Origin: Herpetosiphonaceae bacterium
GTDB taxonomy: Bacteria > Chloroflexota > Chloroflexia > Chloroflexales > Kallotenuaceae
Reading direction: 5' to 3'
Length of the DNA: 64,000 nt
Assembly: GCA_036374795.1 (NCBI GenBank)
Contig: DASUTC010000123.1
Coordinates: forward strand, 54,416 to 118,415
Part shown: piece by piece, positions 17,002 through 25,922 of the stretch
Numbering within the stretch: the first letter of the stretch is position 1
Layout of the letters: each line of letters begins with the position of its first letter
Notes under the pieces: model-generated
Seen by the model: only the letters and a program-made list of their open reading frames with translations
The model's database searches: none
Told to the model about the DNA's origin: nothing
Translations under genes and position numbers: made by a program

Positions 17002-18192
17002 TCAGCGCTCCTTGCGTGCCTCAGCCGCGTCTAGCCCGCGAACCATACCGACGACCAGCCGCACGCAGCGCTCGATCGTGTCCGCGTCGAGGTTGGCGAA
17101 GACGCTGGCATCGCTATGGCTGGTGATCGAGATCGCGGGCAAGCCCTGGCGGTGGAATGCCTGCGCCAGGGTTTGCTGCCGCAGCGGGCGCGGCTCGGCA
17201 TCGATCGTCATGTCGAGCGCATCGGCGTCCGCGGCCAGCGCCAGCAGCATCCGGTCGGAGCGCCGTTCGCGCAGCAAGCCCTCACGGGTGACAAAGACCG
17301 GCTGCCCGGCGCTGATGTTGTGAAGATTGATGATGCAGGTGTCGGCGGGGGAGAACGGGTAGTGCTCGATTAAGGCGGCGATGCTCTCATGGCCCACCGA
17401 GCCACCGCCCAGGGCCACTGTCCAGACCTCGATCGCTTGCAGCGGCTCAAGCTCCTCGGCTACCATCAGCAGCGTCGTCAGCTCGCCCGCGCCGTGGATC
17501 GCCGGGAGCAGCGCAGGCACTACCAGACGGCGGAGCAGCCACAGGCCGATAGCGGCTACCAGACCCGCACAGGCCGCAGCCAGGAGCCGCCAGCCGTAGG
17601 TCGTGACAAAGAAGAGCGCTCCAACGCCGATGCTCTCTACGACGAGCGCCGCCAGCAGGAGCAGCAGCCCTTGCCGACTGAGCGTAGGCGTGGGCGATCC
17701 ATCGAGCGGCGCCAGCACGATCATGCGCCAGCGCGCATGTCTGGCACCCGCGGCCCGTACCGCTACCACGCTCTGGCTAATCGTGCCCTTCAGCATGCGG
17801 CGCAGCGGCGCTGGCCCTTCGATCTCGGCCAGCAGCAGAACGATCGTGAGCAGCACCAGCAGGCCAGCCGCCGCGAGCCAGAGCGTCTCAGGACGCAGCG
17901 CGGCGAGAGCGCCGCCAGCAGCGCCGATCGTCGTCAGCGCCAGTAGCGGCAGCCGCTCTCCGGCGCTGGCCCGAAACGACTGGACGGCTGCGGCATACTC
18001 GGCACGTCGCAGCCGCCCGGCAACGTAGCCCGCCGCCTGCGCCTCGCCCAGACCGCCAACGCGCCGCGAGTCGATCTCGTCGCTGAGATAGCTCAGCGTC
18101 TCGATAATTCGATCGCGGAGCGAGCGGCGAACCACGCTCGACAGCGACGGTGGCGCTGGTGGCGTCGGCGGTTTCGGCGGTGGCAGAAACAT
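17002..18192 (-). CDS. Membrane protein with degenerate M28 peptidase-like domain
   Basis: 396 residues. The layout matches M28 aminopeptidases: an N-terminal segment (SDEIDSRRVGGLGEAQAAGYV), four or so membrane helices, then the alpha/beta core and a C-terminal ISITSHSDASVFANLDADTI. The metal ligands are missing. The HxD motif is VLAPLDG, the EE motif is ALGGGSVGHES, and the final His before the DT motif is absent. It is therefore probably a pseudopeptidase with a binding or structural role. The ATG at 18192 has no clear ribosome site. It precedes the PAP2 gene. The M28 relation is by pattern; loss of activity is inference. Confidence 0.65.
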   Translation of the reverse strand: MFLPPPKPPTPPAPPSLSSVVRRSLRDRIIETLSYLSDEIDSRRVGGLGEAQAAGYVAGRLRRAEYAAAVQSFRASAGERLPLLALTTIGAAGGALAALRPETLWLAAAGLLVLLTIVLLLAEIEGPAPLRRMLKGTISQSVVAVRAAGARHARWRMIVLAPLDGSPTPTLSRQGLLLLLAALVVESIGVGALFFVTTYGWRLLAAACAGLVAAIGLWLLRRLVVPALLPAIHGAGELTTLLMVAEELEPLQAIEVWTVALGGGSVGHESIAALIEHYPFSPADTCIINLHNISAGQPVFVTREGLLRERRSDRMLLALAADADALDMTIDAEPRPLRQQTLAQAFHRQGLPAISITSHSDASVFANLDADTIERCVRLVVGMVRGLDAAEARKER

Positions 18193-18333
18193 TGTGTCGA
18201 TCAGTCAAATATGGCAACCGCCTGCGGACGCCATGCCCGCTGATGGTTGCCGAGATCTTTAAAGCCGAGCGCGGCAAGGATCATGCCGCGCGTTGTAGCC
18301 TGAGTATATCATCAAGACACGTAACAGGTTGTG

Positions 18334-18352
18334 TGGGGGCCGCGCGGCCCCC
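18334..18352. terminator. GC hairpin between convergent ends
   Basis: GGGGGCC-GCGC-GGCCCCC is a perfect GC stem just past the stop of the PPC gene (minus). No T tract follows, so it may act as a 3' stabiliser or a weak terminator. Confidence 0.5.
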
Positions 18353-18366
18353 GGCCTGACGACGCG

Positions 18367-20685
18367 CTAGGGCTGCTTGCCGTAGCGCCAGGTGTAGTAG
18401 TGCCGCCCGACGTTGCCCATCTCCACCTTCCAGCCTTCGGGATTGGTCGGCGTGTAGGTCAGCACGCGCCGCTGGAACGCCTGCACCAGCACATCGCGCT
18501 CCACACCACCGACCTTGACCTTCGTCCAGTATGGCTCGCTGACGGGATAGCCCATCGCAAAGACCCAATCGACCAGCACGTCGTGCTGCTGACCGTTGCC
18601 CACGGGGCCGCGCGCGTTGAGGAAGTCCCAGAAGACCTGCGGAATGTTGTGGCCCGTCTCGGAGACGTAGTGCGCCAGCCGCGCCGCATCCTTCGACACG
18701 CTGCTTTCGGGGAGCGCTGCCGTGCTGCCATCGCGGCGGAGCGTCGCCACCGCGACCTGGCCGGTGCGGTCGGCAACCCGCGCGGTATGACGGGCAAAGC
18801 TGGCGTAGGTCGGCGCTTTCGCGTCGTCGGCGTCGCCCGCTACCGCAATCTCGGCGGGAGCGCGCTTGATGAACTCGGCATCCCCGATCTGCAACTGCCC
18901 TTCGATCAACTCCTTGACCAGCAGGCCGTTCGTGACAAACCAGGGATTGCTGCGCTCACGATTCCAGTCGGTAATCTCCATGCGCGCCTTGTCGAAGTAC
19001 TGCACCTGACGCGCGCCGCCATTCGACTGGGTATAGACTTCGGCGCGAGCTACGAGGCCTGACGGCCCCCACATCCACGAGCGATCGACCTGCCGCGCGG
19101 CCACCACCTGATCAGTGCGCGTCCACACGTTCCTGAGCGATGGATCGACAAAGTCCTTGGCGGGACCGTTGACGAAGCTGGGCGCTCCCTTGACGCCGCC
19201 CAGGCTGGTGCTATATGCCGTAGCGCTCGTCGTCGGCGTCGCCGTGGCGGGCGTGCCCGTCGTCGTCGGCGTCGCCGTGGCGGGCGTGCCCGTCGTCGTT
19301 GGCGTCGTGCTGGTCGGCGTTGTCGCGGTGGGGCTGACAGCCGGCGGCGTGGTTGGCTGTACGGCCACGCCCGCAGGATCGAAGTAGAAATCGTAGGCGA
19401 TGAACTGGCTGCCGATGTCGCCGACGTTCTTGATCTGCGCGAAGTAGAAGCCGTCGACGGGCGGCTGGAACGCGATGCTTGGATCGAGCGTGCCGCCGGT
19501 GTCGTCACTGAAGTCAAGGATCGTCGCGCCGTCGCGATCGACCAGGATCAGCACCGGGTCGGCACCTGGGCGCGATTTGCTATCCACGCGCAGCGTATAG
19601 CGCTGGCCGGTCTTGGCGAAGAAGCGCACCCAGTCGGCATCGCCAGCGGGGCAGAACTTGTGGTTCGGCTGCACCTCGCGCACAACGACCAATCGCGCCT
19701 GCTCCGGCACGCCGTCGGGCTCGAACAGGTCGGTGCATAGCTCGGCGACAAGCGTCGGCGTCGGGCCGTAGCTCTCGCTCTGAAGCTCGACCGTGTATTT
19801 GAGATCCCTGCCGCCACGGCCAGCGTCGTCGCGCACCTTGATGTAGTAGGTGCCGTTGGCAGGCGCGCGCCAGGATTGAATGCGCGGCTTGATGTCGCTG
19901 GGATCGTTGTTGCGGGGGAAGTCGTTGTTGAAGGCCAGCAAGTTCCCGGCAGAGTCGTACAGGCTCAGCGTCAGATCGATGCCGTTGTCCATCGCCGAAA
20001 TATCGATCGTATAGACCTTGCCCGCGATGCCGCCGAAGTGCAGGAAGTCTTCGTCGCCGGTGGGACAGATCACGTGGTTCTGCGGCACATCGGGCAGGAT
20101 CTCGCGCGCCTGGGAGATCAGGTTGTCGGGCTCGAACCGATCGAGGCAGACCGGGCCGGGCGTCGGCGTCGGGCCAGTCGTGCCGGTAGGCGTCGGTGTG
20201 CTTGTTGCACGCGGCGTTGCTGTTGGCGTATTGCCGTTGACCGTGACCGTCGTCGTGACGATTTGAGACGCTGAAATACTTGAATCGGTGGTACACGAAA
20301 CCCGCACCGTCGCATTATCTACATCGCCGGGCTGCTCGGTTGAAGGGATAAGGAACTCGATCTGGAACTGTGTAGAAGATCCAGGGCCAACAGAAACCGA
20401 GCCAGGAGCCGCAAACTGATAGCCTGACCCCGTGACCGATATGGTATATGTCTGTGAAGCACACGTATTGGTTGTTGCTGCCGAAACGGTAAAGGTGTAG
20501 GTAACACGTGTTCCGGCGTCTCCGTACTTATTGTTAGCATCTACGCTAAGCGTAACTGGAGCCCCCTGCTGGTAAGGCCGCGCCAAAACCGGCATGCCAG
20601 CTTTAGGGACTACCATTAATGCTCCCAATCCAAGCATGAAGCAGATCGATACAAGAACTCGTGTCATTGGGTGGGTGAGGCGCAT
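18367..20685 (-). CDS. Secreted PPC-domain protein with conserved C-terminal module
   Basis: 772 residues from the ATG at 20685, with GAGGAG 9 bp upstream. A signal peptide (TRVLVSICFMLGLGALMV) leads to a DUF11-like beta domain (about 45-140). Two PPC (bacterial pre-peptidase C-terminal) domains follow at about 185-300 and 315-430, each starting with a C-x2-RFEPDN or C-x2-LFEPDG motif. A Thr/Pro linker with an 11-residue tandem repeat comes next. The C-terminal 230 residues hold WDFLNARGPVG, DVLVQAFQRRVLTYTP and MGNVGRHYYTWRYG, a module I associate with secreted Chloroflexota proteins. It has no visible catalytic site. Probable role: cell-surface or exported binding protein. Confidence 0.8.
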   Translation of the reverse strand: MRLTHPMTRVLVSICFMLGLGALMVVPKAGMPVLARPYQQGAPVTLSVDANNKYGDAGTRVTYTFTVSAATTNTCASQTYTISVTGSGYQFAAPGSVSVGPGSSTQFQIEFLIPSTEQPGDVDNATVRVSCTTDSSISASQIVTTTVTVNGNTPTATPRATSTPTPTGTTGPTPTPGPVCLDRFEPDNLISQAREILPDVPQNHVICPTGDEDFLHFGGIAGKVYTIDISAMDNGIDLTLSLYDSAGNLLAFNNDFPRNNDPSDIKPRIQSWRAPANGTYYIKVRDDAGRGGRDLKYTVELQSESYGPTPTLVAELCTDLFEPDGVPEQARLVVVREVQPNHKFCPAGDADWVRFFAKTGQRYTLRVDSKSRPGADPVLILVDRDGATILDFSDDTGGTLDPSIAFQPPVDGFYFAQIKNVGDIGSQFIAYDFYFDPAGVAVQPTTPPAVSPTATTPTSTTPTTTGTPATATPTTTGTPATATPTTSATAYSTSLGGVKGAPSFVNGPAKDFVDPSLRNVWTRTDQVVAARQVDRSWMWGPSGLVARAEVYTQSNGGARQVQYFDKARMEITDWNRERSNPWFVTNGLLVKELIEGQLQIGDAEFIKRAPAEIAVAGDADDAKAPTYASFARHTARVADRTGQVAVATLRRDGSTAALPESSVSKDAARLAHYVSETGHNIPQVFWDFLNARGPVGNGQQHDVLVDWVFAMGYPVSEPYWTKVKVGGVERDVLVQAFQRRVLTYTPTNPEGWKVEMGNVGRHYYTWRYGKQP
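19238..19303. repeat. 33-bp tandem repeat in Thr/Pro linker
   Basis: A 33-bp unit is repeated (starts 19238 and 19271) with few changes and encodes TTTGTPATATP twice in the PPC protein. Confidence 0.8.
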
Positions 20686-20769
20686 ACGGGCCGTCTCCTC
20701 TTCGAAATCGACGACTTGGACAGTGCGAAGCATGTTGCACCGGCCCGCGCTCGGCTGCAACAACTATGT

Positions 20770-20798
20770 ATCATAGCGTGTCAAGGGTAGAAAAGCAA
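20770..20798 (-). promoter_or_regulatory. Promoter of the PPC protein gene
   Basis: TTGCTT (20793-20798) and TATGAT (20770-20775) on the minus strand with 17-bp spacing. Confidence 0.6.
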
Positions 20799-20963
20799 CG
20801 GGCTGAAAGTCCCTAAATCGGCGACATACTACCACAAAAAACCGTGCACGGAGCGAGGATAGCGCGCCGATTCGGCCTCAAAATGTCAAGTTCCCACTGA
20901 GGCGGGTTTCCCTGACCGTGCGGCGATCGAAGGATTTCGACCAGGCGATGCGCAGATCGAGTT

Positions 20964-21665
20964 CTAGCGCCTGGGCCGCTTCGCGTGGTAGTAGTCGCAG
21001 ATGTCGGTGAGCGGGCAGGCGCTACAGCGGGGCGTGCCCCACACACAAATCTTCTGGCCGTGGCGCAGCGTGTCGATGTGGAAGTTGTACAAAATCTGCG
21101 GATCGGCGGGGAACAACGGCAGCAGCAGCGCATGCGCCGCCGTGGCGTCGACCTTCGGGCCGATCAGCCCGACGCGCTGCGAGACGCGATGCACATGCGT
21201 ATCGACCGGCAGCACCGGACGCGCGAAGCAGAACAGCAGCACCAGCGATGCCGTCTTCGGCCCGACACCCGGCAGCGCCGTCAGCCACGCCAGCGCCTCA
21301 TCCAGCGGCATCTCGCGCAAAAAGTCGAGGTTGGCCGCGCCGCGCTCGTCGATGATGCGGCGCAGCACCTCCTTGATGCGGGGCGCTTTCTGCTCGGCAT
21401 AGTTCGACGGCGCAATCGCCTCGGCCAGCTCGTCGACGGGCGCATCGCGGATCGCCTCCCAGGAGCCCCAGCGCTCGATCATGCGCCTGTACGCCAGATC
21501 TTCGTTGTAGCCCGTGGTGCGATGCGATAGGATCGTGGAGATCAATTCGTGCATCGGCTCGCGGCGGGGAATATTCGGCTGGTGGCCGTAGGCCGCGAGC
21601 AGCAGCTCGTACATCGTCCGGGCTTTGGCCTTGAGGTCGGTCGTTCCGTTCGCTGCCTGCTCCAT
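20964..21665 (-). CDS. nth: Endonuclease III-like DNA glycosylase
   Basis: 233 residues. It removes oxidised pyrimidines and nicks the abasic site in base excision repair. Seen: the helix-hairpin-helix LPGVGPKTASLVLLF with the catalytic Lys, the catalytic Asp in PVDTHVHRVSQRVGLI, and a complete 4Fe-4S motif C-x6-C-x2-C-x5-C near the C-terminus. I start at the ATG at 21665, six bases after GGGAG; a TTG at 21686 is less likely. It is the last gene of the operon that begins with the ABC-2 ATPase, 93 bp after the adenosyltransferase. Confidence 0.9.
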   Translation of the reverse strand: MEQAANGTTDLKAKARTMYELLLAAYGHQPNIPRREPMHELISTILSHRTTGYNEDLAYRRMIERWGSWEAIRDAPVDELAEAIAPSNYAEQKAPRIKEVLRRIIDERGAANLDFLREMPLDEALAWLTALPGVGPKTASLVLLFCFARPVLPVDTHVHRVSQRVGLIGPKVDATAAHALLLPLFPADPQILYNFHIDTLRHGQKICVWGTPRCSACPLTDICDYYHAKRPRR

Positions 21666-21758
21666 CTGCATCTCCCATGATCCCAAAGATACGCGGATCG
21701 CCGGAGTGTACCCGCGTATCGTGCCACTCCTGACGCTGCGCTGGCCGTCGGCCTGCCG

Positions 21759-22307
21759 CTACCCCTGGATCGTCTTGCTGATCGTCGGCGTCGCGCCCTG
21801 CGCCGTGTCCTCGTAGCGCGCCAGGCCAAACAGCAGCGACGACAGCCGGTTTAGATAGGTCATCATCGTGCGGTTCGCGCCGTCGCCATCGTGGCACAGA
21901 TGCGTGATCGTGCGCTCGGCGCGCCGCACGACCGTGCGAGCAACATCCAGCGCCGCTCCCGCTACGCTATCACCAGGTGCGACAAACTCCCTGGGGATCG
22001 ACACGCGCGTATCGAAGCCCGCGATAATCTCCTCTAGCTGCTGCACCGCCTCGTCGGCGAGGCGCTGCTGCCCGGCCATCTTACCCTCGACCGTCGCAAG
22101 ATCCGCCATCAGCAGATACAGATCTTTCTGCACGTGCAGCAGCGCCGCCCTGGTATCGTCCCGCTGAGCCAGCGCCCGCCCCAGCCCGATCGCCGATGTC
22201 GCCTCGTCGATGTCGCCCAGCGCGGTGATGCGCATACTTTCTTTGGCTAAGCGCTGCCCGCCGAGCAGATCGGTAAATCCGTCATCGCCACGTCGTGTAA
22301 AAAACAT
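21759..22307 (-). CDS. Cob(I)alamin adenosyltransferase, PduO type
   Basis: 182 residues. It transfers the adenosyl group of ATP to cob(I)alamin to form adenosylcobalamin. The typical N-terminal ATP loop FTRRGDDGFTDLLGG is present, then ALGDIDEATSAIGLGRA, VSIPREFVAPGDS and the family arginine motif ARTVVRRAERTI. GAGGAAC lies 7 bp before the ATG. It stands in a mixed operon between a coiled-coil protein and nth, without other cobalamin genes. Confidence 0.93.
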   Translation of the reverse strand: MFFTRRGDDGFTDLLGGQRLAKESMRITALGDIDEATSAIGLGRALAQRDDTRAALLHVQKDLYLLMADLATVEGKMAGQQRLADEAVQQLEEIIAGFDTRVSIPREFVAPGDSVAGAALDVARTVVRRAERTITHLCHDGDGANRTMMTYLNRLSSLLFGLARYEDTAQGATPTISKTIQG

Positions 22308-22372
22308 GTGTCAGTTCCTCTCAGACAGGCCACCTCTGCGCGGCTGCCGAGCAACGGACACAGAGGCGGCGA

Positions 22373-22642
22373 TTATTTGCCCGTCTGCATTGTATTACTA
22401 ATTGCGATAACCTGTTTATGCATCTCGTCGACCTGCCGATCGATCCGCGTGATGACATCCGCGAGCGTCTCGCTTTTGACCAGGCCGCCCTTGACCGTAT
22501 GCACCTCGTCAAGCTGCTGCTGCGCCTTATCGAGCCGATCGCGCAGATCCTTGAAGCCGTCCATCAGCTCTTTGCTCAGCGCATGGTACTGGCCTTCCAG
22601 CCGCGCCAGGCGATCCTCAAGCGTCTGTGGTTCGCGTTCCAT
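22373..22642 (-). CDS. Small coiled-coil protein in the ABC-2 operon
   Basis: 89 residues, ATG at 22642 after GGAGGAAGGA. It is almost wholly heptad-patterned: LEDRLARLEGQYHALSKEL, LRDRLDKAQQQLDEVH and RIDRQVDEMHKQVIAISN. It has no membrane helix and is Cys-free. It starts 18 bp after the second permease stop, so it is cotranscribed with the exporter. It may oligomerise or regulate the exporter, but this is inference from position. Confidence 0.75.
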   Translation of the reverse strand: MEREPQTLEDRLARLEGQYHALSKELMDGFKDLRDRLDKAQQQLDEVHTVKGGLVKSETLADVITRIDRQVDEMHKQVIAISNTMQTGK

Positions 22643-22660
22643 GGTTGTCCTTCCTCCACG

Positions 22661-23455
22661 CTACTCGCGCATCAGCACCAGATTCCCCGACTCATACCGT
22701 CGCAGGCCCGCGCGGAAGACCGCTCCGGCCAGCGCAACCGCGCCGACCGCAAACGCGAGCAAGCCTCCGAACAGCGGCCAGGAGAACTCTCGCAAGAGTT
22801 GTACCGGGACATACGCGATAAAGCCCGCCGGGATCACCGTGAAGAGCGCCCACTTGACGGCGCTGTTGAAGATTACTGTCGGATAGGTCGAGAAGCTGAT
22901 CATCGCGTTGGTCAACTGCTGCGCGAGGCCCTCGGCGTTCCCCAGCCAGAAGGCGAGACTCTGCGTGATCACGCCGAACGAAACCAGGATTAGCGCCGTG
23001 GTGAGCATAAAGACCAGAAAGAGCAGCCATTGCACCGCAGAGGGCCGCACGATCAGCCCAAACGCAATCAGCCCAAACGCAATATCGCCGGGAGCGGTCA
23101 GGCTCATGCGGCTGATCAGCGCGTGCGACAGCACCGGCTTGGGCAGCGCCAGGTAAAAATCCAGCTCGCCGCGCATGATCATGCCTGCCAGCCGAAAGAC
23201 GTTGCCGCACAGTGTCGTGCCCAGGCCAAAGCCCGCCGCGACGACCGCCCACAGCATCACGATGTCATCGCGGCCCCACCCGGCGACGAGCTGAAATTTA
23301 CCGAAGTAGGCGATCCAGAAGACCAGCCACATGATGTCGTTGAGCAGCATCGCGAAGACCTGGCTGGCGAACGAAAGCCGATATTCGAGCGCGCCCTGGA
23401 AATTGGCAGCGACGTAGCCCCACACAAAGCGCCCAAATGCCGCTATGCGCCGCAT
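22661..23455 (-). CDS. ABC-2 type permease, DUF990-like (second permease)
   Basis: 264 residues, six membrane helices. It resembles the ABC2_membrane_6 (DUF990) subgroup: FQGALEYRLSFASQVFAMLL at the start, MIMRGELDFYLALPKPVL in the middle, and FSTYPTVIFNSAVKWALFTVIPA before the final helices. It begins one base after the first permease ends, so the two form a heteromeric channel with the ATPase. A 14-bp direct repeat encodes the GLIAFGLIV stretch. The exported substrate is unknown. Confidence 0.88.
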   Translation of the reverse strand: MRRIAAFGRFVWGYVAANFQGALEYRLSFASQVFAMLLNDIMWLVFWIAYFGKFQLVAGWGRDDIVMLWAVVAAGFGLGTTLCGNVFRLAGMIMRGELDFYLALPKPVLSHALISRMSLTAPGDIAFGLIAFGLIVRPSAVQWLLFLVFMLTTALILVSFGVITQSLAFWLGNAEGLAQQLTNAMISFSTYPTVIFNSAVKWALFTVIPAGFIAYVPVQLLREFSWPLFGGLLAFAVGAVALAGAVFRAGLRRYESGNLVLMRE

Positions 23456-23456
23456 C

Positions 23457-24323
23457 TTAGCCTCCTTGCGCGCTGACGCGCCGTAAGCCCAGCCGGTAGA
23501 TCACCAGCAGCGGCAGCAGCCCGACGATGCCGATCAGCGCTTGCACGCCCAGCACATGCAGCCAGCCGCTCACATCGGCCTGCACGAAGAGCCGCGCCGG
23601 TTGGTAGACGAGATACTGGAACGGCAGCGCCTGCGCGATGTTGCCCAGCCAGGCCGGGTACGCCTCCAGCGGGATCAGCATGCCGCCCAGGAGCATCTGC
23701 GCGCGGCGGTACAGCAGGTGCAGGCCCATGGTGTCTTCGATCCAGAACGATAGCAGCGCGATGGCGAACATCCAGATCCAGTCGACCACGAAGCCGAAGA
23801 TCGCCGTCGAGAAGGCCGCCACCAGCGACAGCGGCGCGATCGAGATCGGGCCGACGACGACCAGCGACACCAGGCAGCCGACCGCGAGATTCATGCCGAA
23901 GCGCAGCAGGCGCTCGCCGAGCATCGCGCCCAGGTGGTAGAGCGGATACGGCAGCGGACGCGCCAGGCGGTAGGCGATGTCGCCCGATCGGACCTCGCGA
24001 TCGACCTCGGTATCGCCCATGCTGTTGACCGACATCATCAGCGCCTCGGTGAAGGCCAGATACCAGATCAGCTGCGGGATCGCAAAGCCGGTCAGCGCGC
24101 CGACATCCTGCGAGGCGTTGGTTGCGTTCCAGAGCTGGGTGAAGATAAACAGGATCAGCACCATGAAGATCGAGCGGACCAGCAGCTCGCCCAGATAGGC
24201 CAGCCGGGTCGCAACGGTGATCCGCAGCACCGCCCAGGTCTTGCCGAGCAGCGCGCCCAATCCGCCCGGCCTGCGCAGATTCCAGGCTGCTGGCACCGCA
24301 TCCATGCGTAGATTCTCGTCCAT
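23457..24323 (-). CDS. ABC-2 type permease (first permease)
   Basis: 288 residues, six helices. It shares the DUF990-like pattern: LAYLGELLVRSIFMVLILF, then DTEVDREVRSGDIAYRLARP, and FQYLVYQPARLF towards the C-terminus. The ATG at 24323 overlaps the TGA of the ATPase by one base (TGATG), so it is translationally coupled. A longer in-frame reading upstream is only shadow of the ATPase gene. Confidence 0.88.
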   Translation of the reverse strand: MDENLRMDAVPAAWNLRRPGGLGALLGKTWAVLRITVATRLAYLGELLVRSIFMVLILFIFTQLWNATNASQDVGALTGFAIPQLIWYLAFTEALMMSVNSMGDTEVDREVRSGDIAYRLARPLPYPLYHLGAMLGERLLRFGMNLAVGCLVSLVVVGPISIAPLSLVAAFSTAIFGFVVDWIWMFAIALLSFWIEDTMGLHLLYRRAQMLLGGMLIPLEAYPAWLGNIAQALPFQYLVYQPARLFVQADVSGWLHVLGVQALIGIVGLLPLLVIYRLGLRRVSAQGG

Positions 24324-25351
24324 CACGTCACCTCGACGGGAGCGCTTTTGGCTGCGGCGCGCTCGCGGGCCTGATCCTGGTACATCGCCGCGATGATCTC
24401 TTCCATCGGCGGATCTTCGATCGTGATGTCGGCGATCGACAGCGTGCCCATAAGGATCGCTACAACCTGCTCGATCGGCTGCTGCTCGGTATCGACCTCC
24501 AGCTTGACGCCAAAGCCGCGCGCCTTGACCACCGCCACGCCCGGCAACTCCGGCAGCGAGATGAGCTCTTCCTTCAGCCGCAGATCGATCACCTTGCGCC
24601 GCAGGTAGCGCCGCCGCAGCGTGCTGACCCGGTCGTCGAACATAACGGTGCCGTGGTTGATCACGATCACGCGCTTGCACAGATGCTCGATGTCGCCCGC
24701 GTCGTGCGAGGTCAGCAGCACCGAGACGCCTTCGTCCTGGTTCAGCTCGCGGATCAAGGCTCGAATCTGCTGCTTGGCGATCACATCCAGCCCGATCGTC
24801 GGCTCGTCGAGCAGGAGCACGCGCGGACGATGCAGCAGCGACGCGGCGATCTCGCAGCGCATGCGCTGGCCCAGGCTCAGCTTGCGCACCGCGCTGCCCA
24901 GCAGCGGCTCCAGCTCGAAGCGCCGGATCAGATCAGCCCGTCGCGCGCGGTATTCTGCCTCCGGAATTTCGTAGATTCGCGCCAGCAGATCGAAGGTTTC
25001 ACCAGCGGGCAGGTGATACCAGAGCTGCGAGCGCTGCCCAAAGACCGTCGCGATGTTCATCGCGACCTGCGTGCGCTGCTGCCACGGCACCATACCCAGC
25101 ACCGTCGCCCGGCCTGTCGTCGGATGCATGATGCCGGTCAGCATCTTGATCGTGGTGCTCTTGCCGGCGCCGTTCGGCCCGATCAGCGCGAGCGAATCGC
25201 CCTCGCTCATCTGAAGATGCAGATCATGCACGGCCTCGATCGTCTCGTACCGGGGCCGCACATACGACCGCAGCAGCCCCATGACACCACCCGCCCGCAC
25301 ACGCCGCTTGAACGTTTTTCCCAGGTGCGCAACCTCGACAATTGGCGGCAT
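24323..25351 (-). CDS. ABC-2 exporter ATP-binding protein
   Basis: 342 residues from the ATG at 25351, preceded by GAGGAGG; the ORF continues upstream without a plausible start. Walker A GPNGAGKSTTIKMLTG, Q-loop region TVFGQRSQLWYHLPA, signature LSLGQRMRCEIAASLLH, Walker B VLLLDEPTIGLD and the H-loop TSHDAGDIEHL are intact. The N-terminal segment KTFKRRVRAGGVMGLLRSYV and the long C-terminal domain mark it as the DrrA/NatA-like branch that pairs with DUF990 permeases. It is the first gene of the six-gene minus-strand operon. Confidence 0.93.
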   Translation of the reverse strand: MPPIVEVAHLGKTFKRRVRAGGVMGLLRSYVRPRYETIEAVHDLHLQMSEGDSLALIGPNGAGKSTTIKMLTGIMHPTTGRATVLGMVPWQQRTQVAMNIATVFGQRSQLWYHLPAGETFDLLARIYEIPEAEYRARRADLIRRFELEPLLGSAVRKLSLGQRMRCEIAASLLHRPRVLLLDEPTIGLDVIAKQQIRALIRELNQDEGVSVLLTSHDAGDIEHLCKRVIVINHGTVMFDDRVSTLRRRYLRRKVIDLRLKEELISLPELPGVAVVKARGFGVKLEVDTEQQPIEQVVAILMGTLSIADITIEDPPMEEIIAAMYQDQARERAAAKSAPVEVT

Positions 25352-25372
25352 AGGAGCCTCCTCTCGTGCGCC

Positions 25373-25432
25373 GTCAGGCCGGGGCGGGTGCCAGACCCAA
25401 AGGGTACCCTGGCCCGGGGAGCCACCCCGAAA
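25373..25432. repeat. Dispersed GC-rich repeat, copy A
   Basis: The unit reads GTCAGGCC ... GGGTGCCAGACCCAAAGG GTACCC ... GCCACCCC just upstream of the ABC ATPase ribosome site. Copies B (51037-51093) and C (54896-54966) share its core. Here the core is in the same orientation as in B. Confidence 0.75.
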
Positions 25433-25580
25433 CATCCCGCGTTCCTGCATGGCAGCACATGACGGACAACATGGTCGCTTGATCGTGTATCGAATCGAGT
25501 GGCAGGCAGTGTAAAACAGACTATTGTATTCGGCAATAGTCAAAGGTTGTAGCTCAATGGGGAGCAAAATACGGGTAGAT

Positions 25581-25922
25581 TCAGGGCTGAATGAGCAACA
25601 GAGGCGCTGTCAGGCCGATGCCCTCGGCCTGCTCGAAGCGGTCCATCGCGGCGATCACCTGCCCGACATCCAGGCCCATCACCACCGACGGCAGTTGGAC
25701 CAGCTTGGCGCGGGCCTTGGCCCAGTTCAGGTGCAGCCCCTTGGGATTGCCCTTCTGCCAGTGGACCAGCGCCGCCGCTGTCTGGATGATGCCCTGGTAG
25801 AAGAGCCGAAGCTGCGGATCGGTCGTCGCTTTCCAGGCCGCCTCCCACTCCTCGTGGGCGTGCCAGAAACGACCGCTGTTGAACAGCTCGATACCAGCGA
25901 GATACTCGGATGGATAGCTCAT
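25581..25922 (-). CDS. DUF309 family protein
   Basis: 113 residues, helical. The DUF309 signature FNSGRFWHAHEEWEAAWK is followed by RLFYQGIIQTAAALVHWQKG and NPKGLHLNWAKARAKL. The family is small, soluble and of unknown function; the HxxxE motif may bind metal or a ligand. The ATG at 25922 sits directly at the edge of a low-complexity repeat block and has no ribosome site, so the 5' end may have been rewritten by that block. Confidence 0.85.
   Translation of the reverse strand: MSYPSEYLAGIELFNSGRFWHAHEEWEAAWKATTDPQLRLFYQGIIQTAAALVHWQKGNPKGLHLNWAKARAKLVQLPSVVMGLDVGQVIAAMDRFEQAEGIGLTAPLLLIQP

Noticed and set aside
18331..19062. 243-residue plus-strand ORF opposite the PPC gene
   Set aside because: Shadow frame over a PPC gene with clear domain structure on the minus strand.
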